A stretch of 64,000 bases of DNA from Tectiglobus sp965223355 (GTDB lineage: Bacteria; Pseudomonadota; Alphaproteobacteria; Rhizobiales; Hyphomicrobiaceae). Position 1 is the stretch's first letter. Every line of letters begins with the position of its first letter. A model generated the notes under the pieces. It was given only the letters and a program-made list of their open reading frames with translations, searched no databases and had not been told where the DNA came from. A program made the position numbers and the translations under genes. Location of the stretch: the NCBI GenBank assembly GCA_965223355.1, contig CBDCWE010000003.1, positions 3,844,001-3,908,000 on the forward strand. The letters run 5' to 3'. This document shows, piece after piece, positions 42,716-51,537 of this stretch.

Positions 42716-43912
42716 ATGAGCGCGACCGACAAGGACCCGATTGTTATCGTCGATGGTGCCCGCACCCCGATGGGTGGCTTTCAAGGTTGCCTGCAGTCGA
42801 TGAGTGCATCGCAACTGGGGGCGGCTGCCGTCAAGGCTGCCATCGAGCGCGCCGGCGTTGCGGCCGATGACGTCAGCGAAGTGTTGATGGGCTGCGTTCT
42901 GCCGGCCGGCCAGGGGCAGGCTCCGGCCCGTCAGGCAGCGTTGGGCGCCGGTCTGCCCGACAGCGTTCCGTGCACGACCGTGAACAAGATGTGCGGCTCC
43001 GGCATGAAGACCGTGATGATGGCCTATGACACGCTGCACGCGCGCCCTGGCGATGTGATCGTCGCCGGTGGGCTCGAGTCCATGACAAACACGCCGCACC
43101 TCCTGCCGAAAATGCGGTCCGGCCAGCGCCTTGGCCATGCCGTCGTGCAGGATCACATGTTTGTCGACGGCCTCGAGGACGCCTACGACAAGGGCCGCCT
43201 GATGGGCACCTTTGCCGAAGATACCGCCCAGCACTATCAGTTTACGCGCGAAGCCCAGGATGCTTATGCCGTCGAGAGCCTCAAACGCGCAAGGACGGCG
43301 AACGAAGACGGCACGTTCGACAACGAGATGACGTCCGTCACCGTAAAATCCCGCAAAGGCGAAACGACCATAGATCGTGACGAACAACCATTTTCCGCCG
43401 ATCTCGCCAAGATCGCAACCTTGCGCCCGGCGTTTCGCGAGGGTGGCACGGTGACCGCGGCAAACTCAAGCTCGATTTCCGACGGCGCCGCCGCCGTGGT
43501 CATGATGCGCCTCAGCGAAGCGGTGCGCAGGGGTCTAGCGCCGCGCGCCAAAATCGTCTCGACGTCGAGCAACGCGCAGGCCCCGCAATGGTTCACCACC
43601 GCGCCGATTGGCGCCATCCGGAAGGTGCTGGATGACACCGGTTGGTCGGTGGGCGACGTTGGTCTCTTCGAGATCAACGAAGCGTTTGCCGTCGTCACGA
43701 TGGCTGCCATGCGTGATCTCGACATTCCTCACGACAAGGTCAACGTTCATGGCGGCGCCTGCGCTCTCGGCCACCCGGTTGGTGCATCCGGCACGCGCAT
43801 TATCGTGACCTTGCTCAATGCCATGGAAAAACATGGCCAGGACCGTGGCGTCGCTTCGCTTTGCATCGGCGGCGGCGAGGCGACGGCGGTTGCCGTCGAA
43901 CGCCTGTCCTAG
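42716..43912 (+). CDS. Acetyl-CoA acetyltransferase (thiolase)
   Basis: 398 residues. It condenses or cleaves acyl-CoAs (acetoacetyl-CoA or 3-ketoacyl-CoA) in fatty-acid or ketone metabolism, in the cytosol. The nucleophilic Cys is C93 in TVNKMCGSGMK. The His is in GHPVGASG (about 353) and the second Cys in SLCIGGGEA (about 384). The N-terminus matches thiolases closely (PIVIVDGARTPMGGFQG). AAGGA precedes ATG 42716. The stop TAG (43910-43912) is formed by an R1 element, just after the normal end of the family sequence. Confidence 0.93.
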   Translation: MSATDKDPIVIVDGARTPMGGFQGCLQSMSASQLGAAAVKAAIERAGVAADDVSEVLMGCVLPAGQGQAPARQAALGAGLPDSVPCTTVNKMCGSGMKTVMMAYDTLHARPGDVIVAGGLESMTNTPHLLPKMRSGQRLGHAVVQDHMFVDGLEDAYDKGRLMGTFAEDTAQHYQFTREAQDAYAVESLKRARTANEDGTFDNEMTSVTVKSRKGETTIDRDEQPFSADLAKIATLRPAFREGGTVTAANSSSISDGAAAVVMMRLSEAVRRGLAPRAKIVSTSSNAQAPQWFTTAPIGAIRKVLDDTGWSVGDVGLFEINEAFAVVTMAAMRDLDIPHDKVNVHGGACALGHPVGASGTRIIVTLLNAMEKHGQDRGVASLCIGGGEATAVAVERLS

Positions 43913-44046
43913 ATCATCGTGCTTTAAGTTGGAACCGCTATTGCGGTTCCAACTTAAAGCACAAAGATGATCGCCACTTTAGAGGCGAGCAACTTTCTGC
44001 CTTTATTCGGGATCGTTCCGATTCCGAATAAAGGCAGGTTGCTCTA
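43910..44046 (-). repeat. R1 palindromic element, copy C
   Basis: 137 bp in reverse orientation relative to copy A. It is identical base for base to copy D at 47445-47581. Its flanks are TA at 43910-43911 and TA at 44045-44046. Its first G completes the TAG stop of the thiolase. Confidence 0.9.
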
Positions 44047-44200
44047 TGCATCGCGAGCCGCCGCCGCACCGTCCCGCTGCAGCTGCCCGGCGCGCCAGCG
44101 CTGGGATGGCACCGTGAGGCACAGCACCTGCGGTACGACGTGACGGGCGCTTTGCGGCATGACGCCGCGCCATGGACCAGTCACGCGCGCCGCCCGCACA

Positions 44201-44334
44201 TCACCCGCGCCGGAAGTAAAACGTCGCGCGGTTGACACCAAAGCGTGCCGCCACCTCGCATGCCGAAAACAACCCGGCATCACACGCAACATCACGATAC
44301 GCGCTTTGAGCGGGCCGGTCTCCTGCAACGGCAT
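44201..44334 (-). pseudogene. Remnant of an IS481-like transposase N-terminus
   Basis: From the ATG at 44334 the frame reads MPLQETGPLKARIVMLR, similar to the opening of IS481-family transposases. One frame away, the sequence continues CDAGLFSACEVAARFGVNRATFY, a helix-turn-helix of the same family. It ends in a stop at 44201-44203. A frameshift near 44296 is needed to join them, and nothing downstream is recognisable. Weak but consistent. Confidence 0.4.
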
Positions 44335-44619
44335 CGTTCGACTTGGCTCGGTTCGAACGAAGATTGTGACCTGTCTGGCATCAACCCACTCTAAAGTGTC
44401 AATGATCAGCCCGGTCGTGCAGAGAACTGACGCTTGACGCGTTCCACCCGGGAAGCAAGCGTCTGATCCAGAACACGAGCAACTGCGGGTCGCCAACCGA
44501 CCACGGCGCCGGGTGAACGCCACGGTTGAGTGGTCGCAACACTTCGAACAGCAGCGTGAACAACCGCACTCTGAGGGCTTGATTCAATGCCATCACTCAT
44601 CCATAATCATTCGATCACG

Positions 44620-44742
44620 TTCTGGAGTAACAAGCGCCCGCCGGGGCGCAGATCGGGAAGCGTTTGTGAATTCAGAGCGCAAACAAAAGGTTAGCTAGTA
44701 TTCTGGCGGCGAGACTTCGGGTGCGACGTGGCGGAGTTCAGA
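44620..44742 (+). repeat. R3 dispersed repeat, copy 1
   Basis: Aligns with the reverse complement of 60739-60862: shared blocks include TCGGGAAGCGTTTGT, TTCTGGCGG and ACTTCGGGTGCG, ending GGAGTTCAGA. About 120 bp with moderate divergence. Confidence 0.6.
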
Positions 44743-45009
44743 CTTCTAGCGCCCGGTGAATATCAAGCCAGGATAGCATAAATTTATAGCATACAGCGTT
44801 TCAGGATCGATCATCGCAAACCCGAACAAGGCCAAGACATAGATTATCATGACACCTAACCGGCTCATCCCCGTCTATCAAAGGGGTCAGAAAGAAACTG
44901 GACATCGCTACGTTCCTCGCCCGGTGAAAGCCGATACTGTGGGTCGCATGACAACTTTCGTTTGGTCATTGACTATTCAGCAACCTCCAGTACACGGAGG
45001 CATATTAAA

Positions 45010-47052
45010 GTGAATAACTACATTAAGAAGTTCAGTAATTTGCTTAAGGGTGAAGACCGCAGCGTCGCCTCTGTGTTAATGCGAAAGTCTTCCTCCCTCG
45101 CGCGACTTCTTTCAGGTGGCGACTTATCCGCGATTAAAACGACGATTAATAAGAACCTGGCGGTAATGAACGAAGAGGATCTCGTTGTTCCTAACGTGCG
45201 CCCGAAAGATCAACACGGCAACACCGGCAAGATTTATCGCCCGGCCGTAGCACAACTCCCGATGCTCTGGAGGAAATATGTGCTCCCGTCAGGTTCCGTG
45301 CCTGCCCCTGCTACAATTGAACACGATCAACCCGAGTTGATACCCGGGCTGACAGCGCTGATCCGGGCAAAAAATGAACAGGCGAATACCTATGAGTGCA
45401 TATCCCGCGTATCCCAATTCGTTGACCAGGTCATATTTGTCGACAACAACAGCACCGACGCGACATTTGTTGAAGCGCAACGCGCTCAACAAAAAAAATT
45501 CAATACTCGGATTTATCAATACAATATAGATGTTCCAAGGCTCGGCGCTGATCACGCCGCTGCGGTCGCGGCACGCTCGGCCAACACATTGGCAACATAT
45601 TATAACTTCTGCTTATCCAAAGTGGCGACCCAAAATGTGATCAAGTGGGACGCAGATTTTGTCGCGATTGACGCAAACTTGCGTTTGATGATCGAGCAAT
45701 TTGACTTAAGAACCCGGGCCGATTGCTTTACGCTCTGGTGTGGCGGGGCCAGCATCTGGACGGACGGTCAAAGATTTTGGCATGAGACCGAGTCGAGGCA
45801 TAACGAATTCAGGTGTCATTCAAAACTGCACGGTATGCACTGGGTCGACTTGCCCGAATGGGAGGAGGTTGACCAGGCGTATCTCTATATGTCTCAGAAA
45901 CTAACTTTTTTAAAACCCGTTTATGCGGAAATCGTAAAGATTGACCCGGAACTCTATGCGAGAAGGGGTATCAATTTGAATGACAAGCGGGACCGGGACC
46001 GGTTTGAGGCGATAGAATATTTCAAGCAGCACGCAAGTTTGCCGTCAGACCGGTTTGTCGAGATTGATGGGCTCGATCAGGCCTCGCTATCGCAGCTGAG
46101 TTTGTCTGCGTGGGAGATTGAGGCTGCGGATTATATGAAAACAAAGTACAATGCCGTGCCCGAGATTATTTCTCGGGCGACAGGAGAAAAAATTGTTCCG
46201 GCGGAAACATTGCCGCAACCCACCTTGGGCGTATTTTGCATTTCGCATAAAGGGAATTATGCGCGTCAGGACATGATCCGGCACGCGTTAAAGCCGCAAT
46301 TCGATAAACTGAGAATTCCGTTTTACTTTGTTGTCGGTGATCCGACGCGCAGCTCCCATTTGTCAGGCGACACTCTGTTTGTCAATTGGTACGATAACTA
46401 CGAAGGTTTGGCAGGAAAAGTGTGTGCGGTTTGCCGATATTTTGCCGACCATATGAACCTGGAATTTATGCTCAAAATTGATGATGACGTCGTGTTGTCG
46501 GCAGAAAGGCTGATAAATGAAAGTTACTGGGAGCACGATTATTATGGTGGGGCAGTAGCAGGAGGTAGTGAGACGGTCGTCAACTGGCATCAAGGCAAAT
46601 GTCAAAACCACCAGTTGGACCAGTTATTGCACTCATTTGCCCAATCGAGCAGATGGTACGGTGGCGGATATGGTTATTTTCTTTCAAAAAAAGCGGCTTC
46701 GGTAATCGCCGAGAACGAGGAGGAAATGCGGTCATCGCTCTATGAAGACTGTGCCGTTGCGGATGTGCTCGGCAAACACGGTTTGTTTGATGCAGGTTCG
46801 ATGCCGGTTTTTGGCATGATGGATTATCCCAAGTGGGAACAGGCGGGGCGTCCGGTTGACATCATTGGAGTAACCGATTGTCCGGCGGAAGCGTATTGGG
46901 AAGTGGCGAATTTGTTTGATGCAACCGGGATTGAATCGAACTTCAATCGAATTTATTACATCAATACAGATTGGTATAATTGGGATGAATATTGGAAAAA
47001 CCTGCGAAAGAAGAAAGCAGCGAACGGTGCGGAAGGTCGGATTTCGAGGTAA
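45010..47052 (+). CDS. Two-domain glycosyltransferase (GT2-like plus DDD-motif domain)
   Basis: 680 residues from a GTG at 45010, which has GGAGG nine bases upstream (a TTG at 44962 is a weaker choice). The N-terminal half is a GT2-like domain: LTALIRAKNEQANTYECISR, VDQVIFVDNNSTDAT and VIKWDADFVAID (DxD-like). The C-terminal half begins TLGVFCISHKGNYARQDMIR. It has LEFMLKIDDDVVLSAE (a DDD metal motif), GGGYGYFLSKKAA and LYEDCAVADVLGKHG, the pattern of beta-1,3-galactosyltransferase-like (GT31-type) domains. Codon use and base composition are AT-richer than neighbours, suggesting transfer. Likely part of surface glycan synthesis with the genes at 47.6-52.7 kb. Confidence 0.8.
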   Translation: MNNYIKKFSNLLKGEDRSVASVLMRKSSSLARLLSGGDLSAIKTTINKNLAVMNEEDLVVPNVRPKDQHGNTGKIYRPAVAQLPMLWRKYVLPSGSVPAPATIEHDQPELIPGLTALIRAKNEQANTYECISRVSQFVDQVIFVDNNSTDATFVEAQRAQQKKFNTRIYQYNIDVPRLGADHAAAVAARSANTLATYYNFCLSKVATQNVIKWDADFVAIDANLRLMIEQFDLRTRADCFTLWCGGASIWTDGQRFWHETESRHNEFRCHSKLHGMHWVDLPEWEEVDQAYLYMSQKLTFLKPVYAEIVKIDPELYARRGINLNDKRDRDRFEAIEYFKQHASLPSDRFVEIDGLDQASLSQLSLSAWEIEAADYMKTKYNAVPEIISRATGEKIVPAETLPQPTLGVFCISHKGNYARQDMIRHALKPQFDKLRIPFYFVVGDPTRSSHLSGDTLFVNWYDNYEGLAGKVCAVCRYFADHMNLEFMLKIDDDVVLSAERLINESYWEHDYYGGAVAGGSETVVNWHQGKCQNHQLDQLLHSFAQSSRWYGGGYGYFLSKKAASVIAENEEEMRSSLYEDCAVADVLGKHGLFDAGSMPVFGMMDYPKWEQAGRPVDIIGVTDCPAEAYWEVANLFDATGIESNFNRIYYINTDWYNWDEYWKNLRKKKAANGAEGRISR

Positions 47053-47240
47053 CCGGCCGGCGCTTTTGCTGCCGCAGGGGGTTGGAGCATTCGCTCCATG
47101 AGCCTGTTGCGCACGAGAGCTTGATCATCACCAAATCATGGACGTGGCAATTGTGAGTTTATGTGTTCGCGGGGCGACAACTCAGCTCACGTGCTCGAGC
47201 CGACAGCAGTTTGGCAGTAGGCTGTTTGCTCGAAGTGTGT

Positions 47241-47400
47241 TAGGGAGCCTCTGATCAAGTCTCAGGCTTCCTAAAGGGCAATGCCTTGTGGCGGGATCGT
47301 CAAGGGCAGCGCCTTAACCAATCGTCGCCTTGCTGCGATCCTTAGCGGGGCTTGTCCGCCCCTCAAACGCACCGACCACGGGGTAATCCCCTGGGAGCCG
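47241..47400 (-). repeat. R2 structured repeat, copy with degraded distal end
   Basis: Starts TA-GGGAGCCTCTGATCAAG and contains CTAAAGGGCAATGCC, TCAAGGGCAGCGCCTTAACC, a diverged GATCGC hairpin and CCACGGGGTAATCCCCTGG. The distal inverted-repeat end is lost. Confidence 0.75.
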
Positions 47401-47444
47401 AACCTGCTCTAAAGGGTTGTTGGCGTTTGAGCCGGGTAGAGACC

Positions 47445-47581
47445 TAGATCATCGTGCTTTAAGTTGGAACCGCTATTGCGGTTCCAACTTAAAGCACAAA
47501 GATGATCGCCACTTTAGAGGCGAGCAACTTTCTGCCTTTATTCGGGATCGTTCCGATTCCGAATAAAGGCAGGTTGCTCTA
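47445..47581 (-). repeat. R1 palindromic element, copy D
   Basis: 137 bp, identical to copy C and in the same orientation. TA flanks at 47445-47446 and 47580-47581. It ends just before the ABC permease gene, so any transcript starting upstream must pass its hairpins. Confidence 0.9.
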
Positions 47582-47607
47582 ATGTGAAGGAGCTTGCATT
47601 ACTAGGG

Positions 47608-48411
47608 ATGGGGGAGCATCGCTCGTTACGATTCGCCACGATAGAAGTTCTTGAGACGCTGGCTCGAGCGCCACAGTGGGGCACGCTCGCCTGGAATGAC
47701 ATCAAGCTCCGTTATCGGCGCACCACGCTCGGGCCGCTTTGGATTACGCTCGGTCTTGGTGCGACGGTGTTTTCGGTCGGCATTCTCTATGGTGTGATTT
47801 TCGGAAATGAGCTGGCGCGTTATCTGCCTTACTTTGGTGTCGGTTTAATTACTTGGACATTCATCAGTACGGCTATAGGCGAGGGCTGCACGGCTTATCT
47901 CGGCGCGGCGGCGATCATCAAGGCGATCCCTGTGCCGCCGGCCGTGCACATATTTCGATTGATGGTCCGGCAATTGATCAATCTCGCCCACCACCTCGTG
48001 CTCGTCGTCGTTCTTTGGCTGATGTTTCCCTGGCAACTCACATCGGCATCGCTCCTGGTGGTGCCGGCGTTCGTGCTCAATGCGATCGTGTTATTTGGTG
48101 CGGTGATGACGCTAAGCATCATTGCGGCGCGGTTCCGGGACATTCAGCTCATCGTCACAACCATACTGCAGCTCTTGTTCCTGTTGACCCCGATTATCTG
48201 GCAGGCTGACAGCCTGCGCGGCGCAGCTCTTGTCCATGTCGTCAACTGGAACCCATTCTTTCATATGATCGAGATTGTCAGGCAGCCGCTTCTCGGCAAG
48301 GCACCAATGCTGGTGTCATGGCTGAGCTGCTGCGGACTTGCCGTGCTCTCCGTGACATGTGGCACCTACTTCTATGCGCGTTACCGCCATCGGATTCCGT
48401 TCTGGGTTTGA
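47608..48411 (+). CDS. ABC-2 type polysaccharide export permease
   Basis: 267 residues from the ATG at 47608; a GTG at 47584 in the same frame is possible. Six hydrophobic segments occur, with the family start WGTLAWNDIKLRYRRTTLGPLWITLGLG. The central helices are in ITWTFISTAIGEG, VLVVVLWLMFPW and LIVTTILQLLFLLTPIIW, and HVVNWNPFFHMIEIVRQPLLG lies near the C-terminus. This is the transmembrane partner of O-antigen, capsule or teichoic-acid exporters. It would flip a lipid-linked glycan across the inner membrane with the ATPase that starts ten bases downstream. Confidence 0.9.
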   Translation: MGEHRSLRFATIEVLETLARAPQWGTLAWNDIKLRYRRTTLGPLWITLGLGATVFSVGILYGVIFGNELARYLPYFGVGLITWTFISTAIGEGCTAYLGAAAIIKAIPVPPAVHIFRLMVRQLINLAHHLVLVVVLWLMFPWQLTSASLLVVPAFVLNAIVLFGAVMTLSIIAARFRDIQLIVTTILQLLFLLTPIIWQADSLRGAALVHVVNWNPFFHMIEIVRQPLLGKAPMLVSWLSCCGLAVLSVTCGTYFYARYRHRIPFWV

Positions 48412-48420
48412 GGGGGCAGA

Positions 48421-49173
48421 ATGGTTCATCTTACGCTGGAAAACGTCGGGATCGACTATCCCGTCTACCATTCGAGTTCGCGCTCGATCAGAAAGCATCT
48501 CGCACTTCCCGCACGAGTCGGCGGCCTGGTCGCAGCCAGCCCGTCAGGGTCGGTTACCGTCATCCGCGCGCTCAATGATGTTTCCCTCGATTTGCGGCCC
48601 GGCGACCGTCTTGGGCTCGTCGGGCACAACGGCGCGGGTAAAACCACCTTGCTACGGGTGTTGGCAGGGATCTATCATCCCAGCGTTGGAACCATCACAT
48701 GCGTGGGCAAGCGGATGCCGCTGACCGACGTCAGCGTCGGTCACGACGACGAGGCAACCGGCTACGAAATGATCCAGCTACGCGGGCTTTTGCTCGGGCT
48801 GACGCGATCGGAGATCGACGCGAAAGTCGATGAAATTGCCGAGTTCAGTGAGCTTGGCGACTTCCTCCATCTGCCGATCCGGACCTACTCAAGCGGCATG
48901 GCGTTGCGGCTGTTTTTTTCCATCGCAACCAGCATCAGAGCTGACATCCTGCTGATGGACGAGTGGATCGCGGTTGGCGACGAGGCGTTCATGGAGAAGG
49001 CCAATACGCGTCTCCAGGATCTGGTGGATGAGGCCCAGATCATCGTCATCGCTTCGCACAACCGCCTGACCCTTAAGCGGATCTGCAACCGCGGTCTGCT
49101 GTTGGAAGCAGGCCGGATCAAACATAGCGGTGCCTTGGATGAGACCCTCGAAGCCTACGGCGCCAGCCAATGA
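48421..49173 (+). CDS. ABC polysaccharide export ATP-binding protein (Wzt/KpsT-like)
   Basis: 250 residues. Walker A is GHNGAGKTT. A Q-loop region follows. The signature is YSSGMALRL, and Walker B is ILLMDEW followed by IAVGDEAFMEKA, where VGD is typical of the polysaccharide group. The N-terminal segment (LENVGIDYPVYHSSSRSIRKHL) is the extended form of Wzt and TagH. There is no C-terminal carbohydrate-binding domain, so it recognises glycan length or end differently from Wzt of E. coli O9a, by family. It starts ten bases after the permease, so the pair is an operon. Confidence 0.92.
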   Translation: MVHLTLENVGIDYPVYHSSSRSIRKHLALPARVGGLVAASPSGSVTVIRALNDVSLDLRPGDRLGLVGHNGAGKTTLLRVLAGIYHPSVGTITCVGKRMPLTDVSVGHDDEATGYEMIQLRGLLLGLTRSEIDAKVDEIAEFSELGDFLHLPIRTYSSGMALRLFFSIATSIRADILLMDEWIAVGDEAFMEKANTRLQDLVDEAQIIVIASHNRLTLKRICNRGLLLEAGRIKHSGALDETLEAYGASQ

Positions 49174-49281
49174 CCGATTGAGATCGTCGCGCCGAGCCCG
49201 CAGTCAAAATCGAAAGTGCGAAAAATTCTGGGCACTACCTTGTCGCCAGGCAGGCGGGCGGTCAATATTTATGCGGGCAGG

Positions 49282-51537
49282 TCATAAGTTGCGCACGTCA
49301 TCACGTTGTTCAGAGTCCGGCAGCACCAGAACGCGCGATATCAGTTCGCGATAGGCTTTGAGCATTTTGGCTTGCGTGAGATGCGATGCTGTAATGGCGT
49401 TGCGGGCCTGCGTCCGCATCCGCCCGACTAGGGCCCGATCGTGCAGGGCCGAGGCCAGGTGCTCGGCCAGAGCGCCCGGCTTATCCGCTGGCACGAGAAA
49501 GCCCGTTTCGCCGTGCCGGACAATCGTCTTGAGGCCGCCAACATCGGTTGCAGCGACCGGACAGCCACACGCCAACGCCTCCAGGGCGACGAAGGGCAGG
49601 CCCTCGATTGTCGACGTCATCACAACAAAGTCGGCTGCCGCATAGACTTGAGGCATGTGCTCGCGCTGCAGGTGCGCGATGCGCCGGATCTCCGTCCTCG
49701 TGCTAGTGATGCGATCAATCGCCGTTTCGACCGAGGACGCCAATGCCCCGTCGCCGACGATCACGCCCGCGACGGGGAGACGCTCAGCCAGACTTGCAAC
49801 GACGTCGACGAACTGCAGCGGACGCTTCTCCTCGGACAGGCGGCCGACCCAGGCCAGCACCGGTCCGTCAGCGGCAAGTCCCAAGGCCCGTCGCGCCTCC
49901 TGCCTGTCGTAGTTGTCGGGGTGAAACAAGCCGTCCGTGTCGACACCGTTGGGGATGATCGATATCCGATCCGATGGCACGCCATAGGTCGCCAGCGATC
50001 GGGCAACCGTTTCGCTGATGGCGACATGGGCGTCGATGCTCTCGCTTGCGAGCACGGCGCCGCGAATGTGTCCGCTCGGGAGGTCGTTGTGGAGGATGTC
50101 AACCGTCGCCAGCTGCGGATGGCGCTGCTTGAGGCTGGCAACGTGGGCGTAGGCAAAGGTTGATCCGTGCGAGAGCACGACACGGGTGCCGTGCGTTGCG
50201 ATCAAGTGGTCGAGCACATATGGCCATACGTCATCCGCGAAGGCGCCGAACAGCGGCACGATGTCCGTGGTGATTTCCCGAAACCGAGGCCACCAGATCT
50301 GCTGATCGGGCATCGTCGTGACGACGGTCATGCGCCAGTCCTGTCGAAGCTCGGTCAAAATATCTAGCAGCAGGATTTCGGCTCCACCGTCGGCGAGCCT
50401 GGGGGCGATGACGAGAAGATGCGGTCTCGGGTCCGCCGCTGACAGAACGCCGGGGGCATGCAACGCGGCGAGCGGGTTGGGGGAGTGCTTGACTGCGTGC
50501 AGCCGCCGGATCTTGCGGCGCAAACGCGAGCTGTCGAAGATCCTCGGATTGTTCGCGCGCATCGAGCGCATGATATCTTGCCGCTTGTCATGCGCATCGT
50601 GTGTCATTGTCCGGCCATGCCGGCGATGGTTGAACAACGGCGTGCGCAGAACGCGCCCCTGGTGGCCGAGCGCCGACAGCCTCAGCCAGAACTCCCAGTC
50701 CTCGTAGCCCTGCCGCATGTCAGGCCGATATCCGCCCGCCGCAATCCAGTCGTCACGGCGAAAGACGGCCGCCACGGACGTGTGATTGTCGATCAGGGCC
50801 TCCTCGATATCGAAGTCGCGTGTCTGCCACACGCTCGAGGCGTCGCCGAAGAGTTGGACCCAGGAGTAGGCGAAACCAACCGAGCGATCGGCTTCCATGA
50901 CCGCGATCGCCATCTCCACGTAGGTGGGCTCAAGCGTATCGTCGGCATCGAGACAGCAGATGTACTCGCCTCTGGCAAGAGCAATTCCTGTGTTGCGCGC
51001 GCTGGGGAGCCCGGCGTTGTCCTGACGCACCACCCGCACGCGCGGCAGGTGCTCCAGCGTTGCGAGAACCTCGTGGGTGTCCGGCTCGGTCGATCCGTCG
51101 TCGACGACGATCACCTCCAGGGAACGGACGGTTTGGCCGAGGGCTGAGTCGACTGCTTCGCGGATGAAGCGGCCATAGTTGAAGCAGGGAACGACAATGC
51201 TGGCGAGCATCGGTGCGGTCGCAGACGGAAACGTGATCGACATCTTCTCGACCACGAAACCGTCGGGCGTAAGCCGGTTGTGCTTCGAATCGATCAGGGG
51301 CTGAACAGTTACGGCACTTCGCGCCCAGCGTTCTAGGCGATGCTGCCAACCTATGGCGTGGCGGCTGCCGGCGCGACCGGCCATGCGCATGCCGCCCCGC
51401 AACAGCTCGACATACTTGCCTTGGCGGACAAGATGAACCGCGTGATCAACGTAGAGCTGCGCCTCTGGCGACAGCCACCGCCTTCCGGACTGCGACGGCA
51501 ACGACAGTCCACTGCCGAACTTGCCGATGTGGCTCAT
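49282..51537 (-). CDS. Bifunctional glycosyltransferase (GT2 plus GT4)
   Basis: 751 residues. The N-terminal GT2 domain (about 110-330) has ASIVVPCFNYGRFIREAVDSAL, VIVVDDGSTEPDTHE, PSARNTGIALARGEYICCLD and ADDTLEP. The C-terminal GT4 domain (about 370-740) has HLLVIAPRLADGGAEILLLD, VAWVGRLSEEKRP-like VLAWVGRLSEEKRPLQFVD, and VVMTSTIEGLPFVALEALA with the EGLP nucleotide-sugar site. The two domains together would add two sugars to a growing glycan. The start overlaps the upstream gene by four bases (ATGA), so the two genes are translationally coupled. Confidence 0.9.
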   Translation of the reverse strand: MSHIGKFGSGLSLPSQSGRRWLSPEAQLYVDHAVHLVRQGKYVELLRGGMRMAGRAGSRHAIGWQHRLERWARSAVTVQPLIDSKHNRLTPDGFVVEKMSITFPSATAPMLASIVVPCFNYGRFIREAVDSALGQTVRSLEVIVVDDGSTEPDTHEVLATLEHLPRVRVVRQDNAGLPSARNTGIALARGEYICCLDADDTLEPTYVEMAIAVMEADRSVGFAYSWVQLFGDASSVWQTRDFDIEEALIDNHTSVAAVFRRDDWIAAGGYRPDMRQGYEDWEFWLRLSALGHQGRVLRTPLFNHRRHGRTMTHDAHDKRQDIMRSMRANNPRIFDSSRLRRKIRRLHAVKHSPNPLAALHAPGVLSAADPRPHLLVIAPRLADGGAEILLLDILTELRQDWRMTVVTTMPDQQIWWPRFREITTDIVPLFGAFADDVWPYVLDHLIATHGTRVVLSHGSTFAYAHVASLKQRHPQLATVDILHNDLPSGHIRGAVLASESIDAHVAISETVARSLATYGVPSDRISIIPNGVDTDGLFHPDNYDRQEARRALGLAADGPVLAWVGRLSEEKRPLQFVDVVASLAERLPVAGVIVGDGALASSVETAIDRITSTRTEIRRIAHLQREHMPQVYAAADFVVMTSTIEGLPFVALEALACGCPVAATDVGGLKTIVRHGETGFLVPADKPGALAEHLASALHDRALVGRMRTQARNAITASHLTQAKMLKAYRELISRVLVLPDSEQRDDVRNL

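Larger units (their letters stand above)
44047..45009. other. Gene-poor gap with IS and repeat remnants
   Basis: About 960 bases. It holds a broken IS481-like transposase start (44201-44334), a short stretch at 44430-44475 similar to part of R3, and the R3 repeat (44620-44742). From about 44750 onward the sequence becomes AT-richer, continuing into the next gene. No intact gene seen. Confidence 0.6.
47053..47607. other. Intergenic gap with R2 and R1 elements
   Basis: 555 bases made largely of an R2 copy (47241-47400) and R1 copy D (47445-47581). The ABC permease starts just beyond R1 D. Nothing else recognised. Confidence 0.65.
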
